A stretch of DNA of 64,000 nucleotides from CAYGZL01 sp964354345 (GCA_964354345.1 CAYGZL010000032.1:1-64000), one strand, 5' to 3'; positions 42,033-52,112 are shown, counted from the stretch's first letter. Numbers and translations: made by a program. The notes: generated from the letters alone by a model not told the origin.

Positions 42033-43892
42033 ATGTGTGGAATCGTTGGCTACATCGGGCCACGTGACGCTACCCCAATCATCCTGAACGGGCTCAGGCG
42101 TTTGGAATACCGGGGGTATGACTCGGCTGGCTTGGCCGTGTTACAAAATAACAAAATCGAAGTCCGCCGGGATGTCGGTAAACTTTCCCGTCTGGCCACA
42201 TTGGTAGATGAGTCGCCCGTCCACGGCAACCTGGGCATCGGCCATACCCGTTGGGCGACCCACGGCGCTCCCAGTGCTCGCAATGCTCATCCCCATCTAG
42301 GTATGACCGGTGAGGTAGTGGTTGTACATAATGGCATAGTTGAGAACTTCCTCGAACTGCGCGATGAACTGTGCTGCGAGGGAGCCGTATTCAAGTCAGA
42401 GACGGATACGGAAGTTATCGTTCACCTGATCGAACGTTATCTGTCGTCCGAATCTGGATTAGTGGAAGCGGCCCGCCAGGCCTTCAACCACTTGAAAGGC
42501 GCGCATGGGATCGTTGTATTCTCGTCCCGTGAACCAGATAAAATCGTTGCCGCTCGGATCGGCAATGCTGGCGGAGTAACCATCGGTCTGGGTGAAGGCG
42601 GGGGCATCGAGGGAGAGATGTTTGTCGCCTCAGACCTGCCTGCGATCCTGGATCACACTCGGCAGATGGTTTTTCTGGAATCACGCCAAATGGCAGTCAT
42701 CCGGCAGAATGGACTGGAGATTCAAACCCTGGAAGGGAAGCCGGTTCGCTACAAGGTACACCATATTCCTTGGGATCCAATCTCAGCCGAAAAAGGAGAG
42801 TACCGGCATTTCATGGCGAAAGAAATCCATGAGCAGGTGCGCTCGTTGACCGATACGATAGGCGGACGGGTAGACTTCGAGAATGGTTCCGGCATCCGCC
42901 TGCCTGAGCTCAACCTGACGCGTGAGTTCGCCCAACGCCTACAGAAAATCTTTATCACCGCTTGCGGCACCGCCTCCCACGCCGGGATGGTTGGTAAAGT
43001 GCTGATCGAACACATTGCTCGTGTACCAACCGAGCTCCAGATTGCTTCGGAATTCCGTTACAGCGACCCAATCGTAGACGTTAATACAGCCGTTCTAGCG
43101 ATCAGCCAATCTGGAGAGACTGCCGATACGTTGGCTGCGATGGAGGAAGCCCGGCGCAAAGGCGCAACCTTGTGGTCCATCGTCAACGTCATTGGTTCCC
43201 AGGCGATGCGAATTGCTGATGGGTATATCTCGATGCAGAGCGGTCCAGAAATCGGAGTCGCCTCGACTAAAGCCTATACAGCCCCGCTGGTTGATCAATA
43301 TATGCTGGCCATCCTGCTGGCTGATCAGCGGGGTGTGATCGATAAAATCCGCCGCAAGCAATTAATCTCCGACTTACGCCTGATTCCCAACCTGGCCGGA
43401 CGCTGCCTTGACCGTGAAGCCGAGGTTGAAAAGGTAGCCCGGGCGTTAATGAACACCAGCCATTGCCTGTACCTGGGACGCGGCATCAATATGCCTACTG
43501 CATATGAAGGGGCACTCAAACTGAAGGAGATATCCTACATCCATGCGGAAGGATATCCGGCTGGTGAAATGAAACATGGTCCCATCGCTCTGATTGATCG
43601 TGAGATGCCCGTCGTCGTCATCGCGCCACGGGATCCCTGGTATGAAAAGATGCTCAGCCAGGTGGAACAGACTCGCTCGCGCGGTGGGATGGTCATTGCG
43701 GTGGCTACCGAGGGCGATACAACAATTGCCAACCTGGCTGACCACGTGTTATGGGTGCCTGAGACGCCATGGCTACTCAGCCCCGTAATCACAGTCATCC
43801 CTTTGCAGTTACTGGCTTATCACATTGCCGCCCTGCGCGGCCTGGATGTGGATCAACCACGTAACCTGGCCAAATCGGTGACGGTTGAATAA
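42033..43892 (+). CDS. glmS: Glutamine-fructose-6-phosphate aminotransferase (isomerizing) GlmS
   Basis: Makes glucosamine-6-phosphate from fructose-6-phosphate and glutamine, the first step to UDP-GlcNAc. The mature N-terminal Cys follows Met (MCGIVGYIGPRDATPI), with GHTRWATHG and GIVENFLELRDEL in the glutaminase domain. Two SIS domains contain ITACGTASHAGMVG, SQSGETADTLAAMEEA and LGRGINMPTAYEGALKLKEISY. The C-terminus ends NLAKSVTVE as in the family. Length 619 aa is usual. GGAGGG is five bases before the ATG. It is a single-gene unit with a long upstream region. Confidence 0.96.
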   Translation: MCGIVGYIGPRDATPIILNGLRRLEYRGYDSAGLAVLQNNKIEVRRDVGKLSRLATLVDESPVHGNLGIGHTRWATHGAPSARNAHPHLGMTGEVVVVHNGIVENFLELRDELCCEGAVFKSETDTEVIVHLIERYLSSESGLVEAARQAFNHLKGAHGIVVFSSREPDKIVAARIGNAGGVTIGLGEGGGIEGEMFVASDLPAILDHTRQMVFLESRQMAVIRQNGLEIQTLEGKPVRYKVHHIPWDPISAEKGEYRHFMAKEIHEQVRSLTDTIGGRVDFENGSGIRLPELNLTREFAQRLQKIFITACGTASHAGMVGKVLIEHIARVPTELQIASEFRYSDPIVDVNTAVLAISQSGETADTLAAMEEARRKGATLWSIVNVIGSQAMRIADGYISMQSGPEIGVASTKAYTAPLVDQYMLAILLADQRGVIDKIRRKQLISDLRLIPNLAGRCLDREAEVEKVARALMNTSHCLYLGRGINMPTAYEGALKLKEISYIHAEGYPAGEMKHGPIALIDREMPVVVIAPRDPWYEKMLSQVEQTRSRGGMVIAVATEGDTTIANLADHVLWVPETPWLLSPVITVIPLQLLAYHIAALRGLDVDQPRNLAKSVTVE

Positions 43893-43987
43893 AACAAGTC
43901 CTAATGACAGCACATATAAATTCGCCCTCGCTGGTCATGATAAAATTTAAATAATCTTTGCATATCAATTATTAACAGGAGGACACA

Positions 43988-44875
43988 ATTAACACCACCC
44001 CAAAACGCGGTGCTTTGTTTTGGCTTGGATTGATTGGATTAATTGGCGGTGGGATTGGAGAGATCTTATCGCTCGCGCTGATCTTCTTGTCCGGCCGCGG
44101 AATTTTGAATAACAGCGTCGTCCCCATACCACCGAATATCGCCCGCGATACTCCTACCATTTTCATAAATACCCTACCCAGCCAAATACCTTCGCCCACG
44201 ATACCCTCCCTGGCAACAAACACTATTCTGGCTACTGAAGCAAAACAGGCAGCCACAGATACTCCTATCCCACCTACGATGACCGTCACAAGCGCGGCTC
44301 AAAATAACTTCAATGATACCTTTTCTAATATAAATAGTGGTTGGGGAGAGCAACATGACCAGGTTTTTGATAAAGGTTACTTCCAGACAAGCACTTATCG
44401 AATGGGGATTAAAGCCCCTCAGCAACTGCTAATTGCCATATCCCCTGATAATTTAGCCAAACCTATCCAAAATATAGTTATCTCAGTTAGAGGACGACAG
44501 AATCTGCCTGGAGTGGGTGCATTTGGGGTTATCTGCAGAATGCAGGATGAGCAAAATTACTATAGCGCGATGATCTCTGGAGATCAATTCCGGATTGGTA
44601 AGATGATCAACGGCAACTACACCAGCCTGACAGATCCGGCCTGGCAACCGCTCCCGGATACTGTAACCGATCAAGATGGTTACGATACAATCGATTTTAG
44701 TTGTATCGATTCCTTTATTGTGCTTCAAGTAAACGGGATTGGCGCTGCGCATGTCACTGATGATAACCTCACCCAAGGCGCTGTAGGTTTGATTGCCATT
44801 GCTGGAAAGGATCAGGGGAAGGATGGATACTACACCCTGGCTTTTTTTGATGACTTTTCTGTATACATCCCATAA
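43988..44875 (+). CDS. Exported protein with lectin/LamG-like C-terminal domain, ATT start
   Basis: Not recognised as a named family. From an ATT at 43988 it starts MNTTPKRGALFWLGLIGLIGGGIGEILSLALIFLSG in pieces: a positively charged end, then a membrane segment. A Thr/Pro-rich linker runs to about residue 105. The rest is a beta-rich domain (NNFNDTFSNINSGWGEQ, then GVICRMQDEQNYYSAMISGD and TLAFFDDFSVYIP) like concanavalin-type, 3-keto-disaccharide-hydrolase-like domains. AGGAGG is exactly five bases before the ATT, with no ATG, GTG or TTG in the frame between the upstream TAA and a TTG at 44015. That TTG would remove the charged end and is 32 bases from the site. It is followed 20-34 bases later by the giant protein gene. 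Confidence 0.75.
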   Translation: MNTTPKRGALFWLGLIGLIGGGIGEILSLALIFLSGRGILNNSVVPIPPNIARDTPTIFINTLPSQIPSPTIPSLATNTILATEAKQAATDTPIPPTMTVTSAAQNNFNDTFSNINSGWGEQHDQVFDKGYFQTSTYRMGIKAPQQLLIAISPDNLAKPIQNIVISVRGRQNLPGVGAFGVICRMQDEQNYYSAMISGDQFRIGKMINGNYTSLTDPAWQPLPDTVTDQDGYDTIDFSCIDSFIVLQVNGIGAAHVTDDNLTQGAVGLIAIAGKDQGKDGYYTLAFFDDFSVYIP

Positions 44876-44909
44876 ACATAGATGAAGATATTCAATGGGG
44901 CGAGGCAAT

Positions 44910-47900
44910 ATGGTTCGAAAATCATCCAAAACCAACCGCTATCCTGGATTTAGCCAAGCCACTTTTTTCCATCGGTTAATTCTTTATCTGATTGGCGTGA
45001 TACTCGTACTGACCAATGCGGCCATGCCTGCCCGCGTTCTGGCAATCCCCCTGCTTAGTGATCTTCCAGCACAGACAGTCAATCAAGATGAATCTGGCGC
45101 CTGGCAATTGGTGAGTAATGACCAATTTGATACCTGGCGAGGAGATAAATTCCATGGAAAAGAGTCGGAATACACGCCCATCTACGAAAACAACACAGTT
45201 GGGGCTGTTTATACCGAATATAACATCCGCTTTACCCCAGACGCACCAAAGAAAATTAGCCAACAACTCTACGGCGTCTGCACCTGGAACTGGGAAAACG
45301 GGGCAGTACCAAGCGACGTTATTCCGGGAAAGAGTTATCCATTTAATTTATCGGTTAGTGCTGACATAACCGGCCCTTTTCCAATGATGACCACTGTGGA
45401 CGGATACACCGAGTCCCTCAGTCAGAATGCAAACAAAGGAGATAGCATCGCTTACACCCAGGTTTACATCGATCCACAAGGAACAGATCAAAGATCAGGT
45501 ACTAATGAGATCAATGCATCATTGAGTTTACCAACCGGGCAAAGTGATGGAGAACAACGTCGTCTCAATCTAACCTGCAAAGTGGATCATGTCACCGTTA
45601 CTATGCAGTATCTCTATCGGTGGGGCAAAACCGCCTGCCGTGCCACACTCGCTTTGCCGGATAAAATGGAACCTGGTAAACCATTCTTCCCACTGGCCAC
45701 CGTGGTTGATAATAATAACCAACCGGTGAAACCCCAGAAGGAAACCTGGTATTATAACGGCGTCAACACCAGCAGTATGGTTTGGGATGGGAAAGCCGCT
45801 ACGGTGGATTATGAGTATATCTGTCCCCTTGATAATCAAACCAGAAAGGTAAGCATAAATATTCCACCCAACGAAGGAGATCAAGGGTGGTTGGTTGTCG
45901 TCGGTGAGATAGGAGCAGTGGTTTCGGCTGCAGCGATGTTAGCCGGTGGAGCCGCCTTGATCGCGGCCAACCGCCAAAAAGGTCCAAAAAAGGGGACACA
46001 AACTTCCCAATATATCTTACAGTTGAATAAAAACTATCTGGAAATACGCCCCAAAGAGAGTATATCATTAGCCATCCAGGCCTGGCGCGTCACACCCGAG
46101 GGAGTGCCTGTGGCTGCGCCAGAAGCCACCATTCAGGTGATTTTGCCTCCATCAGCTGCTGGCTTGGTCGCGACACCTGCTGTAGGGCAAGGAACTCTCG
46201 ATTGCGTGTTTACTATCCCTAAGCCTACCGAGTGCGCCCAACTGACCGTGACGGTTACTGCTTCAGCCGCTGGTAAAAAAGTCGAGAAACAAATACAGGT
46301 ACGAATCATACCGTTGTATGAACTGGCATTGACCTGGAGGGATCCATCACAAAAAGCACTCAAACCGGGCGAAGCGGTATGGGCACTAGCAAAACTGACT
46401 GCTACACCAATTGATCCACAATCTCCACCAGATGTGCTGGCTAAACGGATTAGCATTAGTGTCAAAGGACCAAACAGCGCCTTAATTAAGCTGCAAACAC
46501 CCCTCCCTCAAGCTCAGGGTCCGTTTATAAAGAATGGTGTGGTATGGATACCAGTCACATCTGTGCAGCCGCCACCTGGGATGGCGCTACAACCTGGCAA
46601 TCCCAGCCTGGCGGCTGAATTCGTAGAGGGAACCCAACGCTTGGAGGCGCGTCTGCCCATTGGTTTTGCAGACCAGGTCTTAGGCGCCTGGGTGCAAGGG
46701 AAAAGCCAGGCTGACGTTATTTACAATAAACGGTTGGATACCCCAGCCTGGGATTTCGCAGAAATTGTCATGTTTTTTCATACATCCGAAGACAATAAAA
46801 CCCCAGTTGCTCCCTCGGTAAAGTATAAATTTAATCAACCACCCATTGAAGCTGATCCACCCGTCCTCGAAGTAAGTGAATTTTATCCTCACGCTCAGGA
46901 TCAATATACTCTCAAGGTTCGTTTACTCCCTGGCATTGAATTGGAACAATATTTCGGTCGATATTTAACGGAGCGTCAGGGTGTCATCCAGGTCAAGATA
47001 ACAGCCAAAGCAGAAGATGGAAAGCCTTTTACAGCGCAGGTAGCCTACCGACTCCGACCCCAGCTAGAGCTGTTTGCCCACGGAAGCGATATCAGAGGCC
47101 GCCAATACAAAAACCTGGCTCTGGGATCGGTTGAGTTTGTCGCCGATGGTGATGACCAAATGGCTATCCTTGTGGGTTGCTGCCGGACGGATCAGTCAGA
47201 TCCAAGAGACGCCGATCAGATCGATCAGGTTGACCCAACCTGGTGGAGTTATCAAGCCAGCCTACAAGGTGCGTCTGATAGTAATTTCCACACTTACCCC
47301 AATCAAGAAGGAATTGATGAAGAGCGTTCACTGATTGTCCAATCAAAAAAACCACTCCTTTATAAAGCGGGAGGCGAGAGAGAAATACTATCTCTACATC
47401 TTGAAGGTAACTCAACGAGGCTATTGCCAGGGAATTATTTACCAGGTAATTTGAAGTTTGATTTGGAATTAAAACCGCGTTTTCCCGATTTACGCGCCTG
47501 GGTGGTGCCGGGGAAAGAACGTGGTACTTCTGAAGTGTGGATGCTGGTCTTCCTGGATCGCAATACCAGTCAGTTGCTAGGCGACACCATCTTGAAAGTA
47601 AAAACCAGCTCGATTTTTACTGCAAGCGGTAACGGAAGCGCGCCTTCACTGGTAACTCGCGACCTTCAAGACCAGACATTTGTTATCACTGGCTCGGATG
47701 GATCTGAGCAGGTCGATTTATTGTACAGGGACCTGACCTGGAGCAATTATCAAGAGGCGCTCTTCATCATATCCTGTAGCATAACCAATCGGTCAGGTGA
47801 TCAAGAAAGCGACCCGGTGAAAGTATCGGTTAATGTCAAGGAGAATATCAAGCGTTTACTGGCTGACTTATTCGAGCGCGCTGATTTACTCAAGCTCAAC

Positions 47901-48611
47901 AACCCTTACTGGCAAAACCGGTCTCTCGGTTTGAGTAACCTGATTGATCTGACAGTTTATCGACCATTCGTGCGGGGACCGATATGGAATGCTTGTGAAA
48001 TGCTTTCGGGGAATGAATGGAAGTATGCTAAAGGTGATAAGAAGGTGAAATTCGCCCATGATTATGTGTGTTCGGAATTCCGAGATCGTATTGCCGAATG
48101 GTTGATCAAACGGCGCCACTATCAGCAGGGTCAACCAGATAAAATAAATGACATTGCAAAAATGAATGGGATCGAATTTGAACATTTTGTCATTGCAAAC
48201 GGATTGCACAACTACGAAGCCCTCTTCCTTTCAGGGATGGAACCAACTGATGACCCGCGCGGTCTGGACCCCTGGTGGAAACAGCATTGGCAGGATCAGG
48301 CTTACTTTGACCCGGATCAATTGGTTAGTAATAACTGGGAAAGATACTATTGTGCAGAAACAGGCGCCTGGTTGTCGGTTAGCTTAATCCCTGTCGTTGC
48401 CCTCGGATTAGCCACTGGTGGAGGAACGCTAATTGCCATCATTCCTCTGCTCGGACCGATCATTGCGGCTTATTCTGCGGCCACTACGGGTGAAGTAGCA
48501 TCCGGTAGGGTTTATTCTCCCAAAGACGGTTATAAATGGTTCAAGAGTACGCCTTATGTCGGTCGCCAGATATTTATTAATAATTGGACGACCGCCAATC
48601 CGCATGGATAG
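44910..48611 (+). CDS. Giant exported/membrane protein of unknown function, 1233 aa
   Basis: I recognise no family. An N-terminal signal/anchor (LILYLIGVILVLTNAAMPARV) is followed by about 280 beta-rich residues. A membrane span sits near residues 325-350 (VVVGEIGAVVSAAAMLAGGAALIAA) before a Lys-rich stop-transfer patch. Several Ig-like or bacterial-adhesin-like beta segments follow (e.g. KNYLEIRPKESISLAIQAW; QIQVRIIPLYELALTW). An acidic stretch RTDQSDPRDADQIDQVDP lies near residue 770. The last 200 residues contain a Cys/His/Trp-rich part (IWNACEMLSGNEWKYAKG; AHDYVCSEFRDRIAEWLIKRR) and a final hydrophobic pair of segments. ATG 44910 has CGAGG upstream; ATG 44895 is possible. Confidence 0.7.
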   Translation: MVRKSSKTNRYPGFSQATFFHRLILYLIGVILVLTNAAMPARVLAIPLLSDLPAQTVNQDESGAWQLVSNDQFDTWRGDKFHGKESEYTPIYENNTVGAVYTEYNIRFTPDAPKKISQQLYGVCTWNWENGAVPSDVIPGKSYPFNLSVSADITGPFPMMTTVDGYTESLSQNANKGDSIAYTQVYIDPQGTDQRSGTNEINASLSLPTGQSDGEQRRLNLTCKVDHVTVTMQYLYRWGKTACRATLALPDKMEPGKPFFPLATVVDNNNQPVKPQKETWYYNGVNTSSMVWDGKAATVDYEYICPLDNQTRKVSINIPPNEGDQGWLVVVGEIGAVVSAAAMLAGGAALIAANRQKGPKKGTQTSQYILQLNKNYLEIRPKESISLAIQAWRVTPEGVPVAAPEATIQVILPPSAAGLVATPAVGQGTLDCVFTIPKPTECAQLTVTVTASAAGKKVEKQIQVRIIPLYELALTWRDPSQKALKPGEAVWALAKLTATPIDPQSPPDVLAKRISISVKGPNSALIKLQTPLPQAQGPFIKNGVVWIPVTSVQPPPGMALQPGNPSLAAEFVEGTQRLEARLPIGFADQVLGAWVQGKSQADVIYNKRLDTPAWDFAEIVMFFHTSEDNKTPVAPSVKYKFNQPPIEADPPVLEVSEFYPHAQDQYTLKVRLLPGIELEQYFGRYLTERQGVIQVKITAKAEDGKPFTAQVAYRLRPQLELFAHGSDIRGRQYKNLALGSVEFVADGDDQMAILVGCCRTDQSDPRDADQIDQVDPTWWSYQASLQGASDSNFHTYPNQEGIDEERSLIVQSKKPLLYKAGGEREILSLHLEGNSTRLLPGNYLPGNLKFDLELKPRFPDLRAWVVPGKERGTSEVWMLVFLDRNTSQLLGDTILKVKTSSIFTASGNGSAPSLVTRDLQDQTFVITGSDGSEQVDLLYRDLTWSNYQEALFIISCSITNRSGDQESDPVKVSVNVKENIKRLLADLFERADLLKLNNPYWQNRSLGLSNLIDLTVYRPFVRGPIWNACEMLSGNEWKYAKGDKKVKFAHDYVCSEFRDRIAEWLIKRRHYQQGQPDKINDIAKMNGIEFEHFVIANGLHNYEALFLSGMEPTDDPRGLDPWWKQHWQDQAYFDPDQLVSNNWERYYCAETGAWLSVSLIPVVALGLATGGGTLIAIIPLLGPIIAAYSAATTGEVASGRVYSPKDGYKWFKSTPYVGRQIFINNWTTANPHG

Positions 48612-48625
48612 AAAAGATTGGCAAG

Positions 48626-49654
48626 ATGAAACACTTACCTGAATTTACAATGCGCTGTGAAGAGATTCCAATCACCCCTGGCATCGCCTCATGTCTGAAT
48701 GAATTGTTTCAGGCATTGGCAATGATCCAATCGGGTGAAATACCAATGGCTAACAAAGGATTTATCGAAGGATTAGCAGCCTTAGCCGGTCTCTTTACAG
48801 GATCACCGAATGCAGCAGGTGGGACTTCCTGGAGCGCCAAATACTACCCTTCCTCTTCAGGCAATGGCGGGTTGCTAAAACTGACAGAACCGGCAGCGAG
48901 TCAAAGTCTGGTTGTTTCCCGCGATCGTCATGGAGCGCTCTATAACGGGATATGGTCGCGATTAGATGAAAACAATTGGGCAATTTTGCTTTTTGAGGTT
49001 GTGCAATCGCCGTCAGGTTATCAATTGGAAGTCAAAGGGGGTGAAATAGAATGCAGCCTCCCCCTGGGAGAAAGCCTGCCTGGTTTCATATGGGCTACAT
49101 CCAGGGATGTTTTGAATTTTGTTCCCGAATGGTTGGCAGGCAATGCAGACGCCTTGCCCCCTTCGGAAAAGCAGCAACCGGCTCAACCGTCCCCACGATC
49201 TGAATCGCCTGCTGTTCTTATTTCACAGCGGGTGGTCATTCCACCACAGCCAATGTGCACTAATTGTGGCGCTCCCCTGTTGCCAGAGATGCGCTTCTGC
49301 GGGCAGTGTGCCAAACCTGTAAACGGGGCACCAGCCCAGGTCACACTGCCACCACCTTCACCCAGACCAACACCCGATTTCTACCTGATGGATAAAACGA
49401 CTGGGCGATTATTCCCTCTCGTCAAACGGCTGACGATTGGACGCAACCCAGATAATGATCTCAAACCAGATGATCCTCTTCTGTCACGCCAGCATGCCAT
49501 TCTTGAACCAGTTGCCAGCGGTTGGCAAATCACGGATCTGAATTCAACCAATGGCGTATATGTCAACGGCGAACGTATCATCAAGCCAACCCCCATACAC
49601 CCCAACGATGAAATAAAAGTCGGCGCAACTTATTTTCTCGTAAAATCTACATAA
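48626..49654 (+). CDS. Zinc-ribbon / FHA domain protein, 342 aa
   Basis: Cytosolic protein with an unrecognised N-terminal 200 residues (contains WSAKYYPSSSGNGGLLKL and EVKGGEIECSLPLGESLPGF), a short Pro-rich linker, a zinc ribbon near residues 210-230 (CTNCGAPLLPEMRFCGQCAKP), and a C-terminal forkhead-associated domain (about 250-341). The FHA phosphothreonine pocket is intact: LTIGRNPDNDL, LLSRQHAILE, DLNSTNGVYVNGERI. FHA domains bind phosphothreonine on kinase substrates, and a PknB-type kinase and PP2C phosphatase lie 5-9 kb downstream. The ATG at 48626 is 12 bases after the stop of the giant gene. Convergent with glcF. Confidence 0.87.
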   Translation: MKHLPEFTMRCEEIPITPGIASCLNELFQALAMIQSGEIPMANKGFIEGLAALAGLFTGSPNAAGGTSWSAKYYPSSSGNGGLLKLTEPAASQSLVVSRDRHGALYNGIWSRLDENNWAILLFEVVQSPSGYQLEVKGGEIECSLPLGESLPGFIWATSRDVLNFVPEWLAGNADALPPSEKQQPAQPSPRSESPAVLISQRVVIPPQPMCTNCGAPLLPEMRFCGQCAKPVNGAPAQVTLPPPSPRPTPDFYLMDKTTGRLFPLVKRLTIGRNPDNDLKPDDPLLSRQHAILEPVASGWQITDLNSTNGVYVNGERIIKPTPIHPNDEIKVGATYFLVKST

Positions 49655-49675
49655 ATACTAACTTCATTTCAGCAG

Positions 49676-50956
49676 TCATGGGGGAAGATGGTTATCATAA
49701 GCCTGATCCAGCACTTCCATGGTGTGATAAACCGGCAGCGGTTTACCTGCAGCCTGTAAGTACTTACGGATTTGCACAAGGCAGCCAATATTCCCGGCGG
49801 CCACAGCCTCTGCGCCGGTTTTAAGGATATTTTGCACCTTACGCCTGCCCAACTCACTGGCTATCTCAGGCTGCTCCAGGTTGTAGGTCCCGGCTGAACC
49901 ACAACAAGTCCCCCCATCGGATACTTCCAGCAAAGTCAGGTTAGGAATAGCGCTGAGTAGCTTGCGCGGCGCATCGGTAATGCCTTGCACATTCGATAAA
50001 TGACAGGCATCGTGATAGGCCAGCTTGAGCGGTTGCGCCAGGGCTGGTGGCGTCATTAAACCGAGATTTGCCAAAAACTCGCTCACATCCTGTACCCGAT
50101 GGGTAAATCTTTCCGTCAGGACCTGATCGGGTTGACCAGCAAAGAGTAGCGGGTAATTCTTCATCCCAGAACCACAACCCGCGGCATTGGTAAGAATCAC
50201 ATCCACATCATCGGGAAAAACAGTCAGGTTTTGACGAGCCAGCCGCAGCGCCTGCGCGCGGTAACGGCTATGCATCGATATTGCCCCGCAGCAACCCTGC
50301 CCGGCTGAAATAATAACCTCAACACCGTTTATCGCCAGCACTCGTAAGGTCACCCAATTGATCTCCGGCGCCAATGCCTGCTGTACGCAGCCAATCAAAA
50401 GCGCCACGCGTGCCCGACGCAGGCCAATGGCAGGTGTCAAGGGCGGCAAGGGGCGCATGGGAGACAGATGATCGGGGAGCAGGGCCAACAGCCGTTGCCA
50501 GCTCTCCGGCAGCCAACCTTTGATCGGCTTCGCCAGGTTACCCAGCTTTGCCGCTGCAAGAAAACGTCCGGGGTAGGGAAGTGTATTCTGGAGCAGGGTT
50601 CGCCGCACCTTATCAGCCAGTGGGCGCTTAGTCCGCTGTTGAGCCATTAAGCGGAATGGCGCCAATAACTCACTGTAAGCCACCCCCGAAGGGCAGGCCG
50701 TAACACACGCCAGGCAACCTAAACAACGGTCAATGTAAGGCAATGTCTCCTGGTAAGTCAAAGTACCTTCCAAAACAGACTTCATCAAGACAATTCGCCC
50801 GCGTGGTGAGTCCATCTCTTCACCAAGCACCTGATATGTCGGACAGACCGGTAAGCAGAAACCACAATGCACACAAGTCTCAATCGCGTGCACCATCCCA
50901 TGTGCCAGAGGTCCAATCGTTTGGGATAAGTCGTCTACTGCGATGGAATGTTGCAT
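49676..50956 (-). CDS. glcF: Glycolate oxidase iron-sulfur subunit GlcF
   Basis: Electron-transfer subunit of glycolate oxidase, 426 aa. Two 4Fe-4S ferredoxin motifs CVHCGFCLPVCPTY and CLGCLACVTACPSG lie near the N-terminus. Two CCG domains follow (GQGCCGAISMHSR and DGGTCCGSAGTYNLEQPE). The start ATG 50956 is chosen; a GTG 15 bases upstream is possible. It is the last gene of the glcDEF run and is convergent with the FHA gene, with 21 bases between them. Confidence 0.92.
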   Translation of the reverse strand: MQHSIAVDDLSQTIGPLAHGMVHAIETCVHCGFCLPVCPTYQVLGEEMDSPRGRIVLMKSVLEGTLTYQETLPYIDRCLGCLACVTACPSGVAYSELLAPFRLMAQQRTKRPLADKVRRTLLQNTLPYPGRFLAAAKLGNLAKPIKGWLPESWQRLLALLPDHLSPMRPLPPLTPAIGLRRARVALLIGCVQQALAPEINWVTLRVLAINGVEVIISAGQGCCGAISMHSRYRAQALRLARQNLTVFPDDVDVILTNAAGCGSGMKNYPLLFAGQPDQVLTERFTHRVQDVSEFLANLGLMTPPALAQPLKLAYHDACHLSNVQGITDAPRKLLSAIPNLTLLEVSDGGTCCGSAGTYNLEQPEIASELGRRKVQNILKTGAEAVAAGNIGCLVQIRKYLQAAGKPLPVYHTMEVLDQAYDNHLPP

Positions 50957-50990
50957 ACAGAACCCTGACACTTATCAGATAATAATTCAG

Positions 50991-52094
50991 TTAATAATCG
51001 CCAAACCGTCTACCAGGGTCCAGGGCAGCTTTGATGCGCTTACAAAATGACGCGCTCGGATCTACACCCAGTCGTATCCTGCCCGGCGCACCTAGAATTA
51101 CTAACCCAGACAGTCCCTGATTTTCGAGCAATTGATCCAAACTGTTGATCTCCCCTTCGAAAGCCAACCAACCTACCTGACCCGCGCTACTATAACGGCG
51201 CAAAACAGTCCGGTCTTTGAATCCCTGCTCCAACCAACGATCCAAAACGGGAATACGCCGCGGTGTCAATGGCACTTTGACCAGATTCCAACCGGCAGGC
51301 ACCCAGTCTAGCTCACGTACCTTATGCCATAGTACAACTTCCTGGGCGCTACCAATTACCTCGCCAGTTCCCAGGAAGCTTCGTAAACGTTCCAGCCGCG
51401 CCGGTAAAGCGCTTGCCAATCCAGCCAGGCGGATCCAGACAACTGCTCCCAGTTGAACAGGTTCCAAATCTACTGCATCCAGGTCGAGATGCGCAGAAAA
51501 CAGGCGTTGAATTGCCGAAAGAGCTTCTTCGAGGTTGGTGCAATCCAGGCGTAAAGTTGTATAAGCTTCCGGTTTAGGAAATACCTTAAAGGTTAATTCA
51601 ACGAACGCTCCCATCCGCCCCAGGCTACCCACCATCAATTTCGGTAAATCGAAGCCGGCTGCGTTTTTTACTACCCTTCCACCAGCGTACACCACCTGCC
51701 CACTGCCATCGATATAACGGACTCCCAGGATAAAATCGCGCACGCCGCCATAATGAAACCTGCCAGGACCACTTAAACCAGAGGCCACCGTTCCGCCCAA
51801 GGTCGCGCCGCGGGTCGTCAGGAGTGGATCGAAGGGCAGGTAATGACCGTGATGGGCTAACAAGGGAATGACTTCTGCCAGGCGAGTACCGGCCTGGGCA
51901 GTAATGATATACTCTTCCGGCTCATACTCGATTACTCCTGAAAAACCAGTCATATCCAGGCTTCTAAAACCACCCATCGGGCTGGAAAGGACGGGTTTGC
52001 TACCACCGCCGCGGGGTCGTATCCGTTCTGAAACGCGAGCAGCTTCCCGGATAATTTCTTGAACCTCCACTAGTGAAGTTGGTTTGAGATTCAT
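50991..52094 (-). CDS. glcE: Glycolate oxidase FAD-binding subunit GlcE
   Basis: FAD_binding_4 protein, 367 aa, the small flavin subunit of glycolate oxidase. The FAD motifs are IRPRGGGSKPVL near the N-terminus, RGATLGGTVASGLSGPGRF and GGRVVKNAAGFDLPKLMVGS. The C-terminal end DPSASFCKRIKAALDPGRRFGDY is typical of GlcE. It lies between glcD (18 bases) and glcF (34 bases). Confidence 0.9.
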   Translation of the reverse strand: MNLKPTSLVEVQEIIREAARVSERIRPRGGGSKPVLSSPMGGFRSLDMTGFSGVIEYEPEEYIITAQAGTRLAEVIPLLAHHGHYLPFDPLLTTRGATLGGTVASGLSGPGRFHYGGVRDFILGVRYIDGSGQVVYAGGRVVKNAAGFDLPKLMVGSLGRMGAFVELTFKVFPKPEAYTTLRLDCTNLEEALSAIQRLFSAHLDLDAVDLEPVQLGAVVWIRLAGLASALPARLERLRSFLGTGEVIGSAQEVVLWHKVRELDWVPAGWNLVKVPLTPRRIPVLDRWLEQGFKDRTVLRRYSSAGQVGWLAFEGEINSLDQLLENQGLSGLVILGAPGRIRLGVDPSASFCKRIKAALDPGRRFGDY

Positions 52095-52112
52095 TGGGCT
52101 CCCCCGTTCAGA

